A stretch of DNA of 64,000 nt from Schistosoma mansoni (Eukaryota; Platyhelminthes; Trematoda; Strigeidida; Schistosomatidae). Below are positions 11,453 through 23,245 of this stretch, in pieces. The notes below the pieces were generated by a model. The model had not been told where the DNA came from and did no database searches. It was given only the letters and a program-made list of their open reading frames with translations. Positions within the stretch are counted from its first letter, which is position 1, and each line of letters starts with the position of its first letter. The stretch spans positions 744,001 to 808,000 of the forward strand of contig NW_017386038.1 of the NCBI RefSeq assembly GCF_000237925.1. Direction: 5' to 3'. Both the position numbers and the translations under genes were made by a program.

Positions 11453-14357
11453 GTTGTCTCGATTTCAGATGTGTTAAAGACTCTGTTGTTAAATAACGAT
11501 GATAATCACAACTGCAACCATACGAATAATAAAAAAGGTTGCAAGTTGACATAAATATTCTCGATCCGCTCAAGTATCACATCAACCCCAACCTTACAGA
11601 CTCCAGAGCAATAGATCGATATAAATAATTTCCTCGATCGTGATATGCACTCATCGATCTTTAGATCATTTGAAGACGCTAGTGAGTTCTATCTTCTTTC
11701 AATTAATCGAGACCAAAACAAATTTTCAAGGATATTAAGATTTGCTCAGATAGAACACCATGACAGCGAAAAGCAGGAAGAGTTAGCTACAGACTAAAAA
11801 GATTAAACTCCCGAACGCATCATAATCCCGAATGTCGAAAAATGAAGTCCGGTTCTCCGAGAACATCTAAGTTTACGACTATGCAACCACCAAAAAACTC
11901 ACCTCAATCTCTTCAAATTCAAAACTCAAAAGAAAATAACCCCGATGTAGGTGGTGCCTATTATTTTAATAATGCTGACTTCGATTCAACTCAAAGTAAT
12001 TGTACTTATTAGGAATGTGATAGCACAGTCCGAATCGCTGTTAGTGAGACAACCGGTTACAGTGACCGTGCAACGAATAATGGGGAAACTGGTCATTACA
12101 ACTTTATAACTGACCACACACATAACGTCAATATATTTGAACCTTTCAAACCATTGCAAGCATGTATAGCAGTAGACGATCTAGAGCATTTTCCACATAC
12201 GTCAAGCATAAAAAGTAATCTGAATTGTTAATAGACACCTGATTGCACACTTAGACCTGATAGCCTTCTAGGCCGGCTCCCAATATGTACATTATTCTTT
12301 TATCACATGTTATATATCATAACGGTGAGAAGCTTTTTTGCACTTCCAACGGTATTTTTGCAGGCACTATTATATATATTTTAAAGGATGACAAATTTGC
12401 TTAATTCATTTCCCCTCACAACACAAGTCTTACATTATTCAATCATACGAATATTTACGAAACCACCAATTGTGGTTTATACTCCAACCTGCTTCACCAT
12501 GATAATTCTGAATTTCTTATTATTTCCTTCAAAGCCCGCTCTCTGTTCAATAAAATGACTCTTCTTGAAACCATTTTATTTCTTGTAAATACAACTATTG
12601 TACTTATCAAGAAAACGTGGTGCAAATAATCCATATCCGATTACTCCTTGCATATAGACAACTACGTGCTCATTTGAACTGATAGATGTCATGAATAAAG
12701 AGGCGGTACATTCGGCGTGCAAATTTGCGGATAAATCTCTGGATGCTATAGACGAATCCATTCGGGTTAATGTAAACTGTGAATCTCAAAATTATCTACT
12801 GGTGAGATGCATATACATACCACCCCTTGCAAACTCTAAGTTCGACAGATTACTAACCAACATCTTTTCCATTGCTTCACCCCAACCACATGCTGTTAAA
12901 ATCATCGGAGGTGATTTTATTCCGCCCAAAATTACATGAAGTTCGACCCCGGTTCTAGGTCGAATTGACAAGTAAGTTGAAACACCAGAACTTTATGCAT
13001 TAGTCCAACAGGTCCGGGAACCATCTAGAAAGATTAATATACTTGATTTACTGTTAACAATCAACATAGATTCTATTTCAGTGCATTTCAGACATGAGCT
13101 TTTAAGAGTGATGGAAGAGTTGTATTGAGTGAAAGTCATTCTTTAGACACCGTACAATTGAATTTTAAAGCTGCAATGTTGTTTAAGATTATACACTTTC
13201 ATCAACAAACCAGGAAACGGATTGAATTTCTTATTCGTTGTTTACCTTGGGAAACTTATTTTACCGCAAACAATATTGACATTACGCTTCTGATGTACAC
13301 CACAACCAGATATACTGCCTTGATGGTTCTGCTTTAAATATTCTCCACGTGGAGTAAATTGCCAATAGGAGCCAGAATACTTTTAAAATTTTCAAAAGAA
13401 AGTTGAGGAAATCAAAACGCCGCCACCACCAGCAGCATAAAGACCGGTATTCACTTCAGAGTATACTTATTGTAATCGACAGAAGTACTTCATCTAAACC
13501 TGAGTATTTTATGAATATAGGAAATAAGGTCCCTGATAATCAAAGCTCGGAATTATCAACACGTCAGCTTTTAAAATCCTTTGTGAAGTCAAATTATCCA
13601 GACGCGAACAAATTCTTGATAGTCGACAAAAAACAATGTTGATGACCCTGATATTATTTGCGAACAATTCAACCAGCATTTCTCGCAGTCATATAACCCG
13701 GCCGCTGAAAGCTTTAACAATGCACTTCCAATGCTGACATCCAGACGCATGTCAAAAATTGATTTCATACCCTTCAAAATGAAGCAGGCCATAGCTGTCC
13801 TGAAAAACTCTTATGACGAAAGACTTGAAGGGATTCCCTCATCACTTGTGAAAAATGGTAGTAAACAATTCCCATTATTTTGTTTAAAACCTTTCAACCT
13901 ATCTATGGAATATGAGGCCTATCCAACCGTATGGAACACATCTGTTATCACCCCTAGATTCGAAACGGGATCACTTAGTGTTATTGTTAACTATAGGCCA
14001 ATGAATTTGACATCCGTGCTACCAAGATCCATGGATAAAATCGTATATAAACAGTGCATACCATTTTTGCTTTGGGCTAATCTGATTAGCTCATTTCAAT
14101 ATGGGTTTATGACTAAACGCTAATGCTTCACATCGCACATGGAACATTTTGATCAAATTACTCAGAGAAAAGACGTTGGTGAGTCAGTGATACTTCTCTA
14201 CTTCGACTTTAGTAAGGATTTTGATAGCGTCTCACACAAACTTCTTCTTCTAAGCCTGTCTTCATTTGGATTACAGAATCTTATTTTATCTGGAATGCAG
14301 TCTTTTGAAGAAGAACGTAACCAAATTGTCCGCTTAAGATCTTGCTACTCCAAACCT
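11453..14357 (+). pseudogene. Degraded LINE 'L' (endonuclease and RT remnants), truncated copy
   Basis: Non-LTR retrotransposon relic. ORF1-like sequence (to about 12.2 kb) is followed by endonuclease traces (a KIIGGDF block near 12900, the GDF motif) and reverse transcriptase traces: NYRPMNLTSV near 13990 and LYFDFSKDFDSVSHKLL near 14200 (catalytic Asp retained). Several frames and stops interrupt it. It matches 23498-26403 without a single indel seen, with only a handful of base differences, including the same stops. Similarity ends at 14357, where repeat X starts in inverted orientation, so the RT is cut before its YADD box. Confidence 0.75.
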
Positions 14358-14364
14358 GTTAAAG

Positions 14365-15780
14365 TCCGTATGAATATACGACAGATGAATTTTGCTAGTT
14401 TTAACTTCACCAGATTAAGTAATTTTCAAACGATAATCTTTAACTACTCAAATGAAATTTCAGTTGATTTAGTTAGATTAGATTGCAAGGTAGTGATAAA
14501 CAACAAGAAAGTTCAAACAAATGACATTTGCAAAAACAATATCTGAGGTCAACAAACCGATGTTTTTTCTTTCTTATAATCACACGATCAGGTAGTGTAT
14601 ACTATTATTATCATCATCATTATTATTATTACCTTGATAAACGTATTTCATATGAAAAAACGAACATTAGATAGGAAGAACACAAATAGGAAATGTGATG
14701 AATATATATGTAATATTGAAATAGATATTCCTGTCTGATTCGTCATTTAACAGTCCTCAGTGTAAAAAGATTTGAGTGTGCAAATGTAGTGCATGTTGTG
14801 ATTAGCTCAATCAAATATGGTAGATCAAGAATAATATCTTTTTGTTGGAAAATATTACCTTCCTGATCACTTCAACCATTCTCCTTTGTTGTCTAATACA
14901 TTATGGTCTCGAGTACAGTGTAATTGTAAAAGATTAGCGTTCAGTTGACTCTAATGAAGATGACGAAATGCCAACAAATGAAATAACAAACAACTAGTAG
15001 ACTGTTATCTCGCATCACATTCTCTCTCAAACCATCACCAATGAGCATAATACCTATTGAAGCTGTGTGTTCCGAGATCGAATCCGTCAAATAGCATCAG
15101 TTCCCTTATGAATACAGGTACACCTTGCTGATTAGTGACAAGTAGCAGGAGAATCGGGTTCAGAGTTTCCTGTTGATCACCTCCAAACATCATCTTATCT
15201 GTTTACTCACTTGAAGATTTGAGGGAATCGACTACTTAGTATACTGCAAAAACACTTTGATAATAAAATTTCCTTAATATTTATTTCAAATTCAATTGTT
15301 CTGTAAACTGTAGTTTGATTGCATGATTGTGAATGTTCGAATAATGGTGGATAGTGTGTGTTGGGTTTATTGAAGTATCTGAATCGGGTGAGTTTGTATG
15401 AGTTCAGTTCGTTGAGCGTGATAAGAATTTTAGGAATGATAATGAATGTCACTCTCTATCATTACATTCATATGACTGATAATCAGTGATGGTAACCGAC
15501 ACTACAAGACCATAGATAATAATAAACATAAGCAAAGAGGCTAACTATGTTTTTACTAATATTGTCAATTGAAATCATACATTCCTTGTTAAAAACAGCT
15601 TTTTCATTAGCATTAATTGAAATTGTAGTAAAGGAGAACACTAGTGAGGACAAACGTATGTACTTGAATAGAGAATTACAGAATCCCCCAGAACAATCTG
15701 AGAACCACACAGTAAACACATTTTTCGCAAAATGTCAACCAATTATCTCTTTAACTACTCAAATGAAATTTCAGTAGATG
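14365..15780 (-). repeat. Repeat 'X', inverted compound (R5, R1, R3, R4)
   Basis: Four blocks lie end to end. 14372-14507 (R5) is the inverse of 16890-17017. 14478-15010 is inverted R1. 15003-15425 (R3) is the inverse of 28141-28545. 15420-15780 (R4) is the inverse of 20862-21195. R3 contains a tRNA-headed SINE-C at about 15040-15200. A 76-codon open frame in R4 (15547-15777) is preserved in the other copy only because the DNA is nearly identical, so it is not evidence for a gene. Confidence 0.65.
15040..15200 (+). mobile_element. SINE-C inside repeat X (degenerate)
   Basis: Contains a box-B-like GATCGAATCC and then CAGGTACACCTTGCTGATTA, the counterpart of a hammerhead core; the invariant bases after CTGA are lost. 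Matches 28355-28520 (inverse) and, more distantly, 55310-55500 (minus). Confidence 0.5.
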
Positions 15781-16885
15781 TTCACTACATAAATAAATGT
15801 GTTCATACTATTCACTGTTTTTTTATTTTTGCTATTGTTTAATTATTCGGTCGGTTAAAATAAAATTGAGTTCTCATTAGATAATAACTTGGCTATGTCA
15901 ATCAATTATTCAATATTTTATTGAGGGTGGACATAAGAATATCTGGTAGCACAATGTTTAGAAGATCAAAATTGGGGGGAAAGGATAAGAACAGAAATCA
16001 ATTGATGTGGAAATGGAGGAACACATGAAATCTGAGATAGTTGATTGACAATTTCGCAAATAAACAATATGCTGTATTATTATGCAATTTTACTAAGATG
16101 TTCTATAAATTTGTTTTATCATACATAAGACTATCTCTATTTGTGTTCGCATACACTACTACCTAAATGATTTTAAATATATTTGTTAATTATGTAAAAC
16201 GTTACTATTTTACCACATGTTTACTACATGCTTAATAAATCAACACACCTTTCACATGTATAATTCATTGAAGACCATATTGTGCAGTCAAAAGGGATAG
16301 GTATGATTAAAATGATTCAGAAAATGACATTGTGCTGCAGAAACGCATTATAATGAATAAACCGTATTTATTTCATCTCAACATTATATGAGCCTTTACA
16401 ATCTTGTCACTGAGGACTATTACATCGACAATTTAGTTATGAATGAGTGTATAAGTGTCTGTGACAATTCATATACAGACATTAGGTATATCATCTGTCG
16501 AGATCTTAAGATTTTTTCAGATTTATCAATTAGAGTGCTCAGAACACTGTTTTCACGTTATTATTTGTGAATTCATCTCCAACACATACCACATAGTTAT
16601 CTCTACGTTAATTTACACCCTCAGGAAGTTCGAGAAAGTTCTTATGAATATTCTTTTCCGAGTCTTTATCTAAGAAAAGGCATCATGACTTGGTGAAACG
16701 TATACAAACTGGTTTGTCTAATGATACTGTTGATTGTGTGCCGAATTATAATATATAAGTGAATGTGCATTATGACGAAGTGAGTGTGAACACGCAGTTA
16801 ATAATTATGAAAAAGAGTTCAACGTCTGTGTCGATGTTGTGTTATCTGAAAGCAATGAAATAGTGGTTTGTATTAGATATCGGAA
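15781..16885. other. No recognisable gene
   Basis: AT-rich spacer with short chance open frames only. Confidence 0.45.
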
Positions 16886-17017
16886 CGTTTATCACTACCT
16901 TGTAATCTAATCTAACTAAATCTACTGAAATATCATTTGAGTAGTTAAAGATTATCGTTTGAAAATTACTTAATCTGGTGAAGTTAAAACTAGCAAAATT
17001 CATCTGTCGTATATTCA
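16886..17017 (+). repeat. Repeat X segment R5, interrupted by the RTE LINE
   Basis: Inverse of 14372-14507. Similarity stops at the tetranucleotide tail of the LINE that follows, so the LINE inserted into or next to this repeat. Confidence 0.6.
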
Positions 17018-17028
17018 TACTTACTTAC

Positions 17029-19482
17029 TTACTTACGCCTGTTACCCCTCGTCGAGGAGCATAGGCCGCTCACCAGCATTCTCCATCCAACTCTGTCCTG
17101 AGCCTTCCTTTCCAGTTCTTTCCAGTTGCTATTCATCCTTATCATATCTGCTTCTATTTCCCGGCGTAGTGTGTTCTTTGGCCTTCCTCTTTTCCGCTTC
17201 CCTTCACCATTCCAAGTTAGGGATTGAGTCATGATGCACATTGTTGATTTTCTTAATGTATGTCCGATCCACTTCCAACGTCTTTTCCTAATTTCCTCTT
17301 CAGCTGGAACCTGCTGGTTTGTCCTCTCCCATAAAACGCTGTTGCTGATAGTATCCGGCCAATGGATGTTGAGTATTTTGCGTAGACAACTATTTATAAA
17401 TACTTGTACCTTCCTGATGATGGTCGTAGTAGTTCTCCACGTTTTAGCTCCATACAGTAGGACTGTCTTGACGTTCGTATTAAAGATTCTGACCTTGAAA
17501 TTGGTTGAGAGTTGTTTTGAGTTCCATATGTTCTTCAATTGTAGAAATGCTGTCCTTGCTTTGCCAATCCTCGCCTTTACATCTGCATCCGATCCTCCTT
17601 GTTTATCAACGATGCTCCCCAGGTACTTGAATGTTCCCACCTCTTCCAGAGTTTCTCCATCAGGTGTGATTGGGTTGGTGTTCTCCGTGTTGCATTTGAG
17701 AATCTTGCTTTTTCCTTTGTGAATGTGGAGGCCTATCGATGCGGAGGCTGCTGCAACATTTGCGGTCTTCATCTGCATTTGTTCGTGTGTATGAGAGAGG
17801 AGGGCTGGGTCATCTGCGAAGTCCAAATCATCTAATTGATTCTGAGCTGTCCATTGTATTCCGTATTTCCTTTCAGATGTCGAATTCTTCGTAATCCAGT
17901 CAATCACTAGAAGGAAGAGGAATGGGGAGAGTAGACAGCCTTGTCTTACTCCGGTCCTTACTGGAAATGCATCTGTCAGCTGCCCTCCATGCATGACTTT
18001 GCACTGTAGTCCATCGTATGAGTTTGGGATAATGCTGACAATCTTTTCAGGAACTCCATAGTGTCGAAGAAGTTTCCATAATGTTCTCCTATCCACGCTG
18101 TCAAATGCCTTCTCATAGTCGATGAAGTTGACGTATAGTGATGAGTTCCACCCAACTGATTGTTCCACGATGATCCGTAGTGTCGCAATCTGGTCTGTGC
18201 ACGACCGATCCTTACGGAATCCAGCCTGATGATCCCTAAGTTCAGCGTCTACTGCGTCTTTCATCCGATTCAGCAGCACTCTGTTGAAAACTTTTCCTGG
18301 TACTGATAACAAACTGATGCCTCTGTAGTTCTCACATTGGCTCAGATCTCCTTTCTTTGGTATCTTGATGAGATATCCTTCTTTCCAGTCCGTTGGCACT
18401 TGTTCCTCTTCCCAAATCTTCTTGAATAGAAGGTGAAGCATGTTTGCAGTTATTTCAATGTCTGACTTCAGTGCTTCTGCTTGTATATTGTCAGGTCCTG
18501 CCGCCTTCCCACTTTTCATTTGTCTGATGGCCTTCTTGACTTCTTCGATCGTTGGTGGAGTGACATCTATTGGAAGGTCAGTGTGGGCTGCTTCGATGTT
18601 CGGTCGGTTCAATGGGGCTGGTCTATTCAACAGTTCCTCGAAGTATTCTGCCCATCGTTTCCTCTGTTCTTCAATATCCGTGATTGTCTTTCCTTCTTTG
18701 TCCTTGACTGGTCTCTCTGGTTTGCTATATCTCCCTGCCAATTTCATCGTTGTATCATATAGTTTTTTCATATTCCCTTCTCTTGCAGCTTTTTCCGCCG
18801 TCGTTCCTAGTTCTCCCATGTATTTCTGCTTGTCGGCTTTAATGCTTTTCTTCACTTCCCTGTTTGCTTCTGCGTAGTCTGCTTGTGCTTTGACTTTCTC
18901 TGCTCTTGTTCGGCTGTTGTTAATTGCTAGTTTCTTGTTCTTCCTTTCTTGAATTTTGTCCAGGGTTCCCATAGAGATCCATTCCTTGTGATGATGCTTC
19001 TTAGGACCAAGAACCTCCAGGGACGTTGAAGTTAGTGCTTCTTTTATCCCTTTCCAGTTGTCCTTCAAAGTAGTTTCTTGTTCTTTCAGTAGATCCTGTA
19101 GAGCCTGGAACCTGTTGTTGAGAGTTATCTTGAATTCGTGTAGCTTGTCAATATCTCGAAGGAAGGCTGCATTGAACCTTTGTAGTGCTGTTTGTCCAGT
19201 TGTCAAGCGTTTCTTTAGCTTCAGTCTCATCTTGGCCACAACCAGGTGGTGATCCGAAGCTATGTCAGCTCCTCTCCGGGTTCTCACATCTTCCATTGAT
19301 CTTCGGAATTTTTTGTTGATACAGATGTGATCTATCTGGTTCTCTGTGGTTTGGTCCGGTGAGATCCATGTAGCTTTGTGTATGCGCTTGTGTGGGAATA
19401 TTGTGCCGCCTATAACCAATTTGTTGAATGCACATAGGTTTGCAAGTCTCTCCCCATTTTCATTTCTCTCTCCTAATCCATG
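17029..19482 (-). CDS. RTE LINE ORF2, end of endonuclease and reverse transcriptase
   Basis: Same frame as the upstream endonuclease, after one in-frame TGA; open from 19482 to the stop at 17029-17031. Residues counted from 19419: SDHHLV near 55 (last endonuclease motif), a charged linker with possible coiled coil at about 100-260, [13 protein letters not shown] near 361, [12 protein letters not shown] near 433 (catalytic Asp), [11 protein letters not shown] near 490, and FADD at 534-537 (the YADD box with Phe). A basic C-terminal region contains [14 protein letters not shown]. All catalytic residues I can check are present. It could be active if the TGA is absent in other copies. Confidence 0.88.
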   Translation of the reverse strand, partial: HGLGERNENGERLANLCAFNKLVIGGTIFPHKRIHKATWISPDQTTENQIDHICINKKFRRSMEDVRTRRGADIASDHHLVVAKMRLKLKKRLTTGQTALQRFNAAFLRDIDKLHEFKITLNNRFQALQDLLKEQETTLKDNWKGIKEALTSTSLEVLGPKKHHHKEWISMGTLDKIQERKNKKLAINNSRTRAEKVKAQADYAEANREVKKSIKADKQKYMGELGTTAEKAAREGNMKKLYDTTMKLAGRYSKPERPVKDKEGKTITDIEEQRKRWAEYFEELLNRPAPLNRPNIEAAHTDLPIDVTPPTIEEVKKAIRQMKSGKAAGPDNIQAEALKSDIEITANMLHLLFKKIWEEEQVPTDWKEGYLIKIPKKGDLSQCENYRGISLLSVPGKVFNRVLLNRMKDAVDAELRDHQAGFRKDRSCTDQIATLRIIVEQSVGWNSSLYVNFIDYEKAFDSVDRRTLWKLLRHYGVPEKIVSIIPNSYDGLQCKVMHGGQLTDAFPVRTGVRQGCLLSPFLFLLVIDWITKNSTSERKYGIQWTAQNQLDDLDFADDPALLSHTHEQMQMKTANVAAASASIGLHIHKGKSKILKCNTENTNPITPDGETLEEVGTFKYLGSIVDKQGGSDADVKARIGKARTAFLQLKNIWNSKQLSTNFKVRIFNTNVKTVLLYGAKTWRTTTTIIRKVQVFINSCLRKILNIHWPDTISNSVLWERTNQQVPAEEEIRKRRWKWIGHTLRKSTMCIMTQSLTWNGEGKRKRGRPKNTLRREIEADMIRMNSNWKELERKAQDRVGWRMLVSGLCSSTRGNRRK

Positions 19483-20052
19483 TCATCCAATTACATCTTC
19501 ATATCCTGTGTTGTCCGCTCCGACTTTAGTATTTACATCTCCCATCAGGATTGTGAGGTCCTTTCGTAAGCACTTCTCTATAATTGATTGCAGCCTTTCG
19601 TAGAACTGATCTTTATCATCGTCGTTGCTATCATTGGTGGGTGCACAACATTGGATAACGTTCATTGTGATCCCTTGCTTCTTTGTTCTGAATGATGCTT
19701 TGATTATCCTGGGTCCATGAGATTCCCATCCCACAAGTGCATTTCGTGCTTCTCTGGACAGCATTAGAGCAACTCCCTGAGTGTGTGGAGCATTTTCCCC
19801 TTCGTGACCGGAGTACAGCAGCATCTCTCCTGTACCTAGTCTTTGTTGTCCAGTTTGTGTCCAATGGGTTTCGCTGATTCCGAGTACTGCCAAGTTATAT
19901 CTCCTCATTTCCATTGCTATTTGACTGGTCTTTCCTGTCTCCCACATTGTCCGGACGTTCCATGTACCTATAAAGAGTGTTGCTCTGGTTGTTAGAAGGT
20001 GCATCGGTCTCGTGAATTCCGAAGAATTTCGGCTTTCATCATGAGACGTCAT
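19483..20052 (-). CDS. RTE LINE ORF2, endonuclease part
   Basis: AP-type endonuclease domain that nicks target DNA. Visible motifs are FIGTWNVRTM near residue 27 (Asn), VLGISETHW near 56 (catalytic Glu), and MGDVNTKVG near 170 (the GDxN pair). The ATG at 20052 is the first in frame. The frame ends at an in-frame TGA (19483-19485), and the same frame continues without a shift through [13 protein letters not shown] into the next entry. A single substitution, probably an Arg codon to TGA, therefore splits an otherwise complete ORF2 of about 1,007 residues. The conserved SDHH of the endonuclease lies downstream of this stop. Confidence 0.85.
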   Translation of the reverse strand: MTSHDESRNSSEFTRPMHLLTTRATLFIGTWNVRTMWETGKTSQIAMEMRRYNLAVLGISETHWTQTGQQRLGTGEMLLYSGHEGENAPHTQGVALMLSREARNALVGWESHGPRIIKASFRTKKQGITMNVIQCCAPTNDSNDDDKDQFYERLQSIIEKCLRKDLTILMGDVNTKVGADNTGYEDVIG

Positions 20053-20272
20053 AATTATTCCTTCAAGTCGGAGGGCAGAGTTTAAATGGTTTGAATTATT
20101 TTTTCTGGTTAGCGTTTTTTTAGCGAGTTAGCTTTTCTACGGGATGGGGTCGCTAACCCCGTGCCAAACCCTCCTCCTTTACCCGGGCTTGGGACCGGCA
20201 GTAACTCTAGAAGAGCTACAGGCGGAGTTAAAATAGATAAATTTAAATAGACAAATTACATAGCATATTCAT

Positions 20273-20860
20273 CTTACTCTTCGTGTAATAATTTATTCAC
20301 CTCTTAGAAGTAAGTATTTTCTACGTGCTTGAGAACAATTTCTAACGTGGTTTAATAATGATGTATATAAACAATGAGACTGAACGCAGTTGTTACCTTG
20401 ACGTGTTGATCAGGCCTGCCTACCGTCATAAATCAACTAATATATGTAGGCTATAAAATGTATTGCTTACCGTCATACTTTGTCAAACTTTTTGTTGTGA
20501 GATTAGTAAGACTAAAAGCAGTAACCTAATGCTCGAGGGCGATGTCGAGCTAATGAGTACATAAGCCTGTGACAGCAATAATGAACTATCATCAAACCGC
20601 CCACATGTAAAGTAATGTTGCTTTATCATAACTGATGCAATGATTATAAAGAGACAACTCAGAATGTGTGATACCTTACCTTATCCTATCAACTTATGTC
20701 TCCGGTGGAAGGTCATTTTGAAGCACAAAGCCAGTGCATCAAGTGCTCTACAATAAAAAGAGTGTGCGCGATGGGCCACAAGCAGTTATCCACAGAACCA
20801 TGGGATCACGTTTCAACGTTCTTAAGACCATCGCTAATTGATGAGCTGTGCAGTGAACAT
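20273..20860. other. No recognisable gene
   Basis: AT-rich spacer between the LINE and repeat X segment R4. Nothing identified. Confidence 0.4.
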
Positions 20861-20861
20861 C

Positions 20862-21195
20862 TAATGAAATTTCATTTGAGTAGTTAAAGAGATAATTGGT
20901 TGACATTTTGCGAAAAATGTGTTTACTGTGTGGTTCTCAGATTGTTCTGGGGGATTCTGTAATTCTCTATTCAAGTACATACGTTTGTCCTCACTAGTGT
21001 TCTCCTTTACTACAATTTCAATTAATGCTAATGAAAAAGCTGTTTTTAACAAGGAATGTATGATTTCAATTGACAATATTAGTAAAAACATAGTTAGCCT
21101 CTTTGCTTATGTTTATTATTATCTATGGTCTTGTAGTGTCGGTTACCATCACTGATTATCAGTCATATGAATGTAATGATAGAGAGTGACACATT
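20862..21195 (+). repeat. Repeat X segment R4, second copy
   Basis: Reverse complement of 15420-15780, nearly identical. The R4/R3 junction landmark (AGTCATATGAATGTAATGAT followed by AGAGAGTGACA) is also present near 29990-30030. Similarity ends around 21215. Confidence 0.65.
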
Positions 21196-21600
21196 GAGGA
21201 AAAATTCTTATCACAGCTGTCCTACATAATCGAAGGCGGACACCTGTAGGCAGCGACGATGTGGATACCACGTAACTCTGATTCATTTAAGTCATTTACG
21301 CGTGTCCTATCTGAAACACCAATCTGTCAAATCAATTAAACCAACCGTGTTTGTCTATTCAAGGTCATCCTGTAAGCCTATTATGATTCGTTCGTTAAAT
21401 TGTATGCATCAGTTTGTGACCAATTAAAGCAACCCAAATGTAACCTTGGCTTATGATTCGCTCATCATAAGGAATGGAGCTAGGGCTCATTATCTAGCTG
21501 TATTGATCGGACATATCCACATCGATGCCGGAAGCTTCTGCTGTAAGGCTTTTGATTCCTAAGTATACTTTCTAAAGACTTCCAGAATTCCGAACACATT

Positions 21601-21800
21601 NNNNNNNNNNNNNNNNNNNNNNNNNNNNNNNNNNNNNNNNNNNNNNNNNNNNNNNNNNNNNNNNNNNNNNNNNNNNNNNNNNNNNNNNNNNNNNNNNNNN
21701 NNNNNNNNNNNNNNNNNNNNNNNNNNNNNNNNNNNNNNNNNNNNNNNNNNNNNNNNNNNNNNNNNNNNNNNNNNNNNNNNNNNNNNNNNNNNNNNNNNNN
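21601..21800. other. Assembly gap of 200 N
   Basis: Lies directly before repeat X segment R2. Confidence 0.95.
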
Positions 21801-22747
21801 TTGTAATCTAACTAAATATATAAGATGGTTTTTCATTTGTATATTAGCCTGATATAAATCTTTAACATAATGAGGAATGTTGTTTACTAATGATGCTTTC
21901 ATATAACCGACAGTCACTTGAGTATACGGAACATAAGTGAAATAATTTTTCATTTTTAAAAATGGTTACTACTAAGTATGGAGAGACTGAAGTTTAAACA
22001 AATAGTTTTCACGTGTACTCATAGATGGCCTTGCATCAGATATGCATAAACACTGTAATTATTACTCATCTAGTATCAAATGAGTTCAGTTATCGTTATC
22101 TTGAAGATATGTCTGTATCCTCACTTCATCAAGCTAAGGAACTATCAATAATATTTCCGGTTTGTTTGATAATGTAATTTCCTCCTAATTTTGCTACAGT
22201 AACGAAATGAATGTCTCCATAATGAAGCATTTGTGGAAGAATCCGTTGATAGCCTGCCAATTACGTTAGTCTCCATCGTCAGCAGCATCACAAAGAGTTG
22301 CACAGTGACTCCTTATCATGTGTGATTATGAAATTTCGCTACAAGAATCACGAAAATGATTTTGCGTTAATAGCTCAATATACAGTCAGATTTGGAATGT
22401 GAATTTTCGAAATGTATTCCGATTTAATGTCTCTGAATTGTCTTCAGCTGTTCATCGACATTACATTCACTGTGATAGAATACTGTAGTTATCTGTGCTG
22501 GTCTGTTCATAAATGCGTATAAATAGGGAATGATAAGCAGCTAAAAGCAGAATCTTGACGTACACTACGGTACATCAAGAATATTCGTGAAACGAGTTGG
22601 TATAAGTAAGTGAGACATACAACCACTTATGAAGCAACTAATACTCTCAGTGTGATTCAAATAAATAGCACAAAATTTTGAAGAATATCGATTAACTACT
22701 CCAATAATCTTACAAAAATGGTCTCTAACTCGACATTAATATTCATG
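21801..22747 (+). repeat. Repeat X segment R2, second copy
   Basis: Matches 10499-11450. It is closer to the copy at 29067-29466 than to the 10.5-kb copy over the first 150 bases (for example ATAATGAGGAATGTTGTTTACT). Confidence 0.7.
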
Positions 22748-23245
22748 TGTTTTGATTGTCCAGCAATAGATTAAATATGGAATATTGTCAGTGACGTGTT
22801 TCGCTACAAGAATCGCGATATATACTATATCTCGTTTAATATCCGAAATAACCTCCCCATTTTGCTGAATCAATCATCGAATTTTTGACAGTCTGTTTGT
22901 CCAAAAGGCTGTTCCACAATAATCTGTTGCGGTAATTATCTTCCAAACTACTTAAATCTGTAACCTCGTAATTTTACTAAGACAGGCTCTCAGTTTATAT
23001 ATGTAGCACAAACTGTACCCACTATATATGTTTTACATTATTGATCGACATTTGTGAATTCATTTATCATACAAGGCTATCTTTCCGTGCAATACTTATG
23101 TTAAAATTTACACAACGTACTCCTTTATTTTCTACTTCGTTCTCAAACATTTACCGACATACATACTACATCTTTACCAATATCTTCCTGATATTCTCAT
23201 CTCTCTTTTTGACACTTCCACCGATCTTCACGATACATCCACTTT
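22748..23245 (+). repeat. Spacer between X and L, absent from the 11-kb copy
   Basis: About 500 bases linking R2 to L. In the copy at 11.45 kb this stretch plus the first 250 bases of L are missing, so R2 joins L directly. The sequence is AT-rich without clear coding content. Confidence 0.5.

Larger units (their letters stand above)
17019..20250 (-). mobile_element. Near-complete RTE-type LINE (SR2/Perere-3-like)
   Basis: Full layout on the minus strand: 5'UTR (from about 20232-20264), endonuclease, reverse transcriptase, a very short 3'UTR and a (TAAG)n tail that appears on the plus strand as ACTTACTTACTTAC at 17019. ATATTCAT at 17011-17018 recurs at 20265-20272 and is a candidate target-site duplication. 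The 3' end is shared with fragments at 56.33 and 63.69 kb. It appears young because the frame is open apart from one stop. Confidence 0.85.

Noticed and set aside
15547-15777. A 76-codon open frame with a hydrophobic start, present again at 20861-21091
   Set aside because: Both copies lie in nearly identical repeat DNA, so conservation of the frame carries no information. No promoter or splice context.
17231-17722. 163-codon open frame on the plus strand
   Set aside because: Antisense to the RTE reverse transcriptase; it follows from the codon structure of the real frame. The same holds for the other plus-strand frames at 17.6-19.6 kb.
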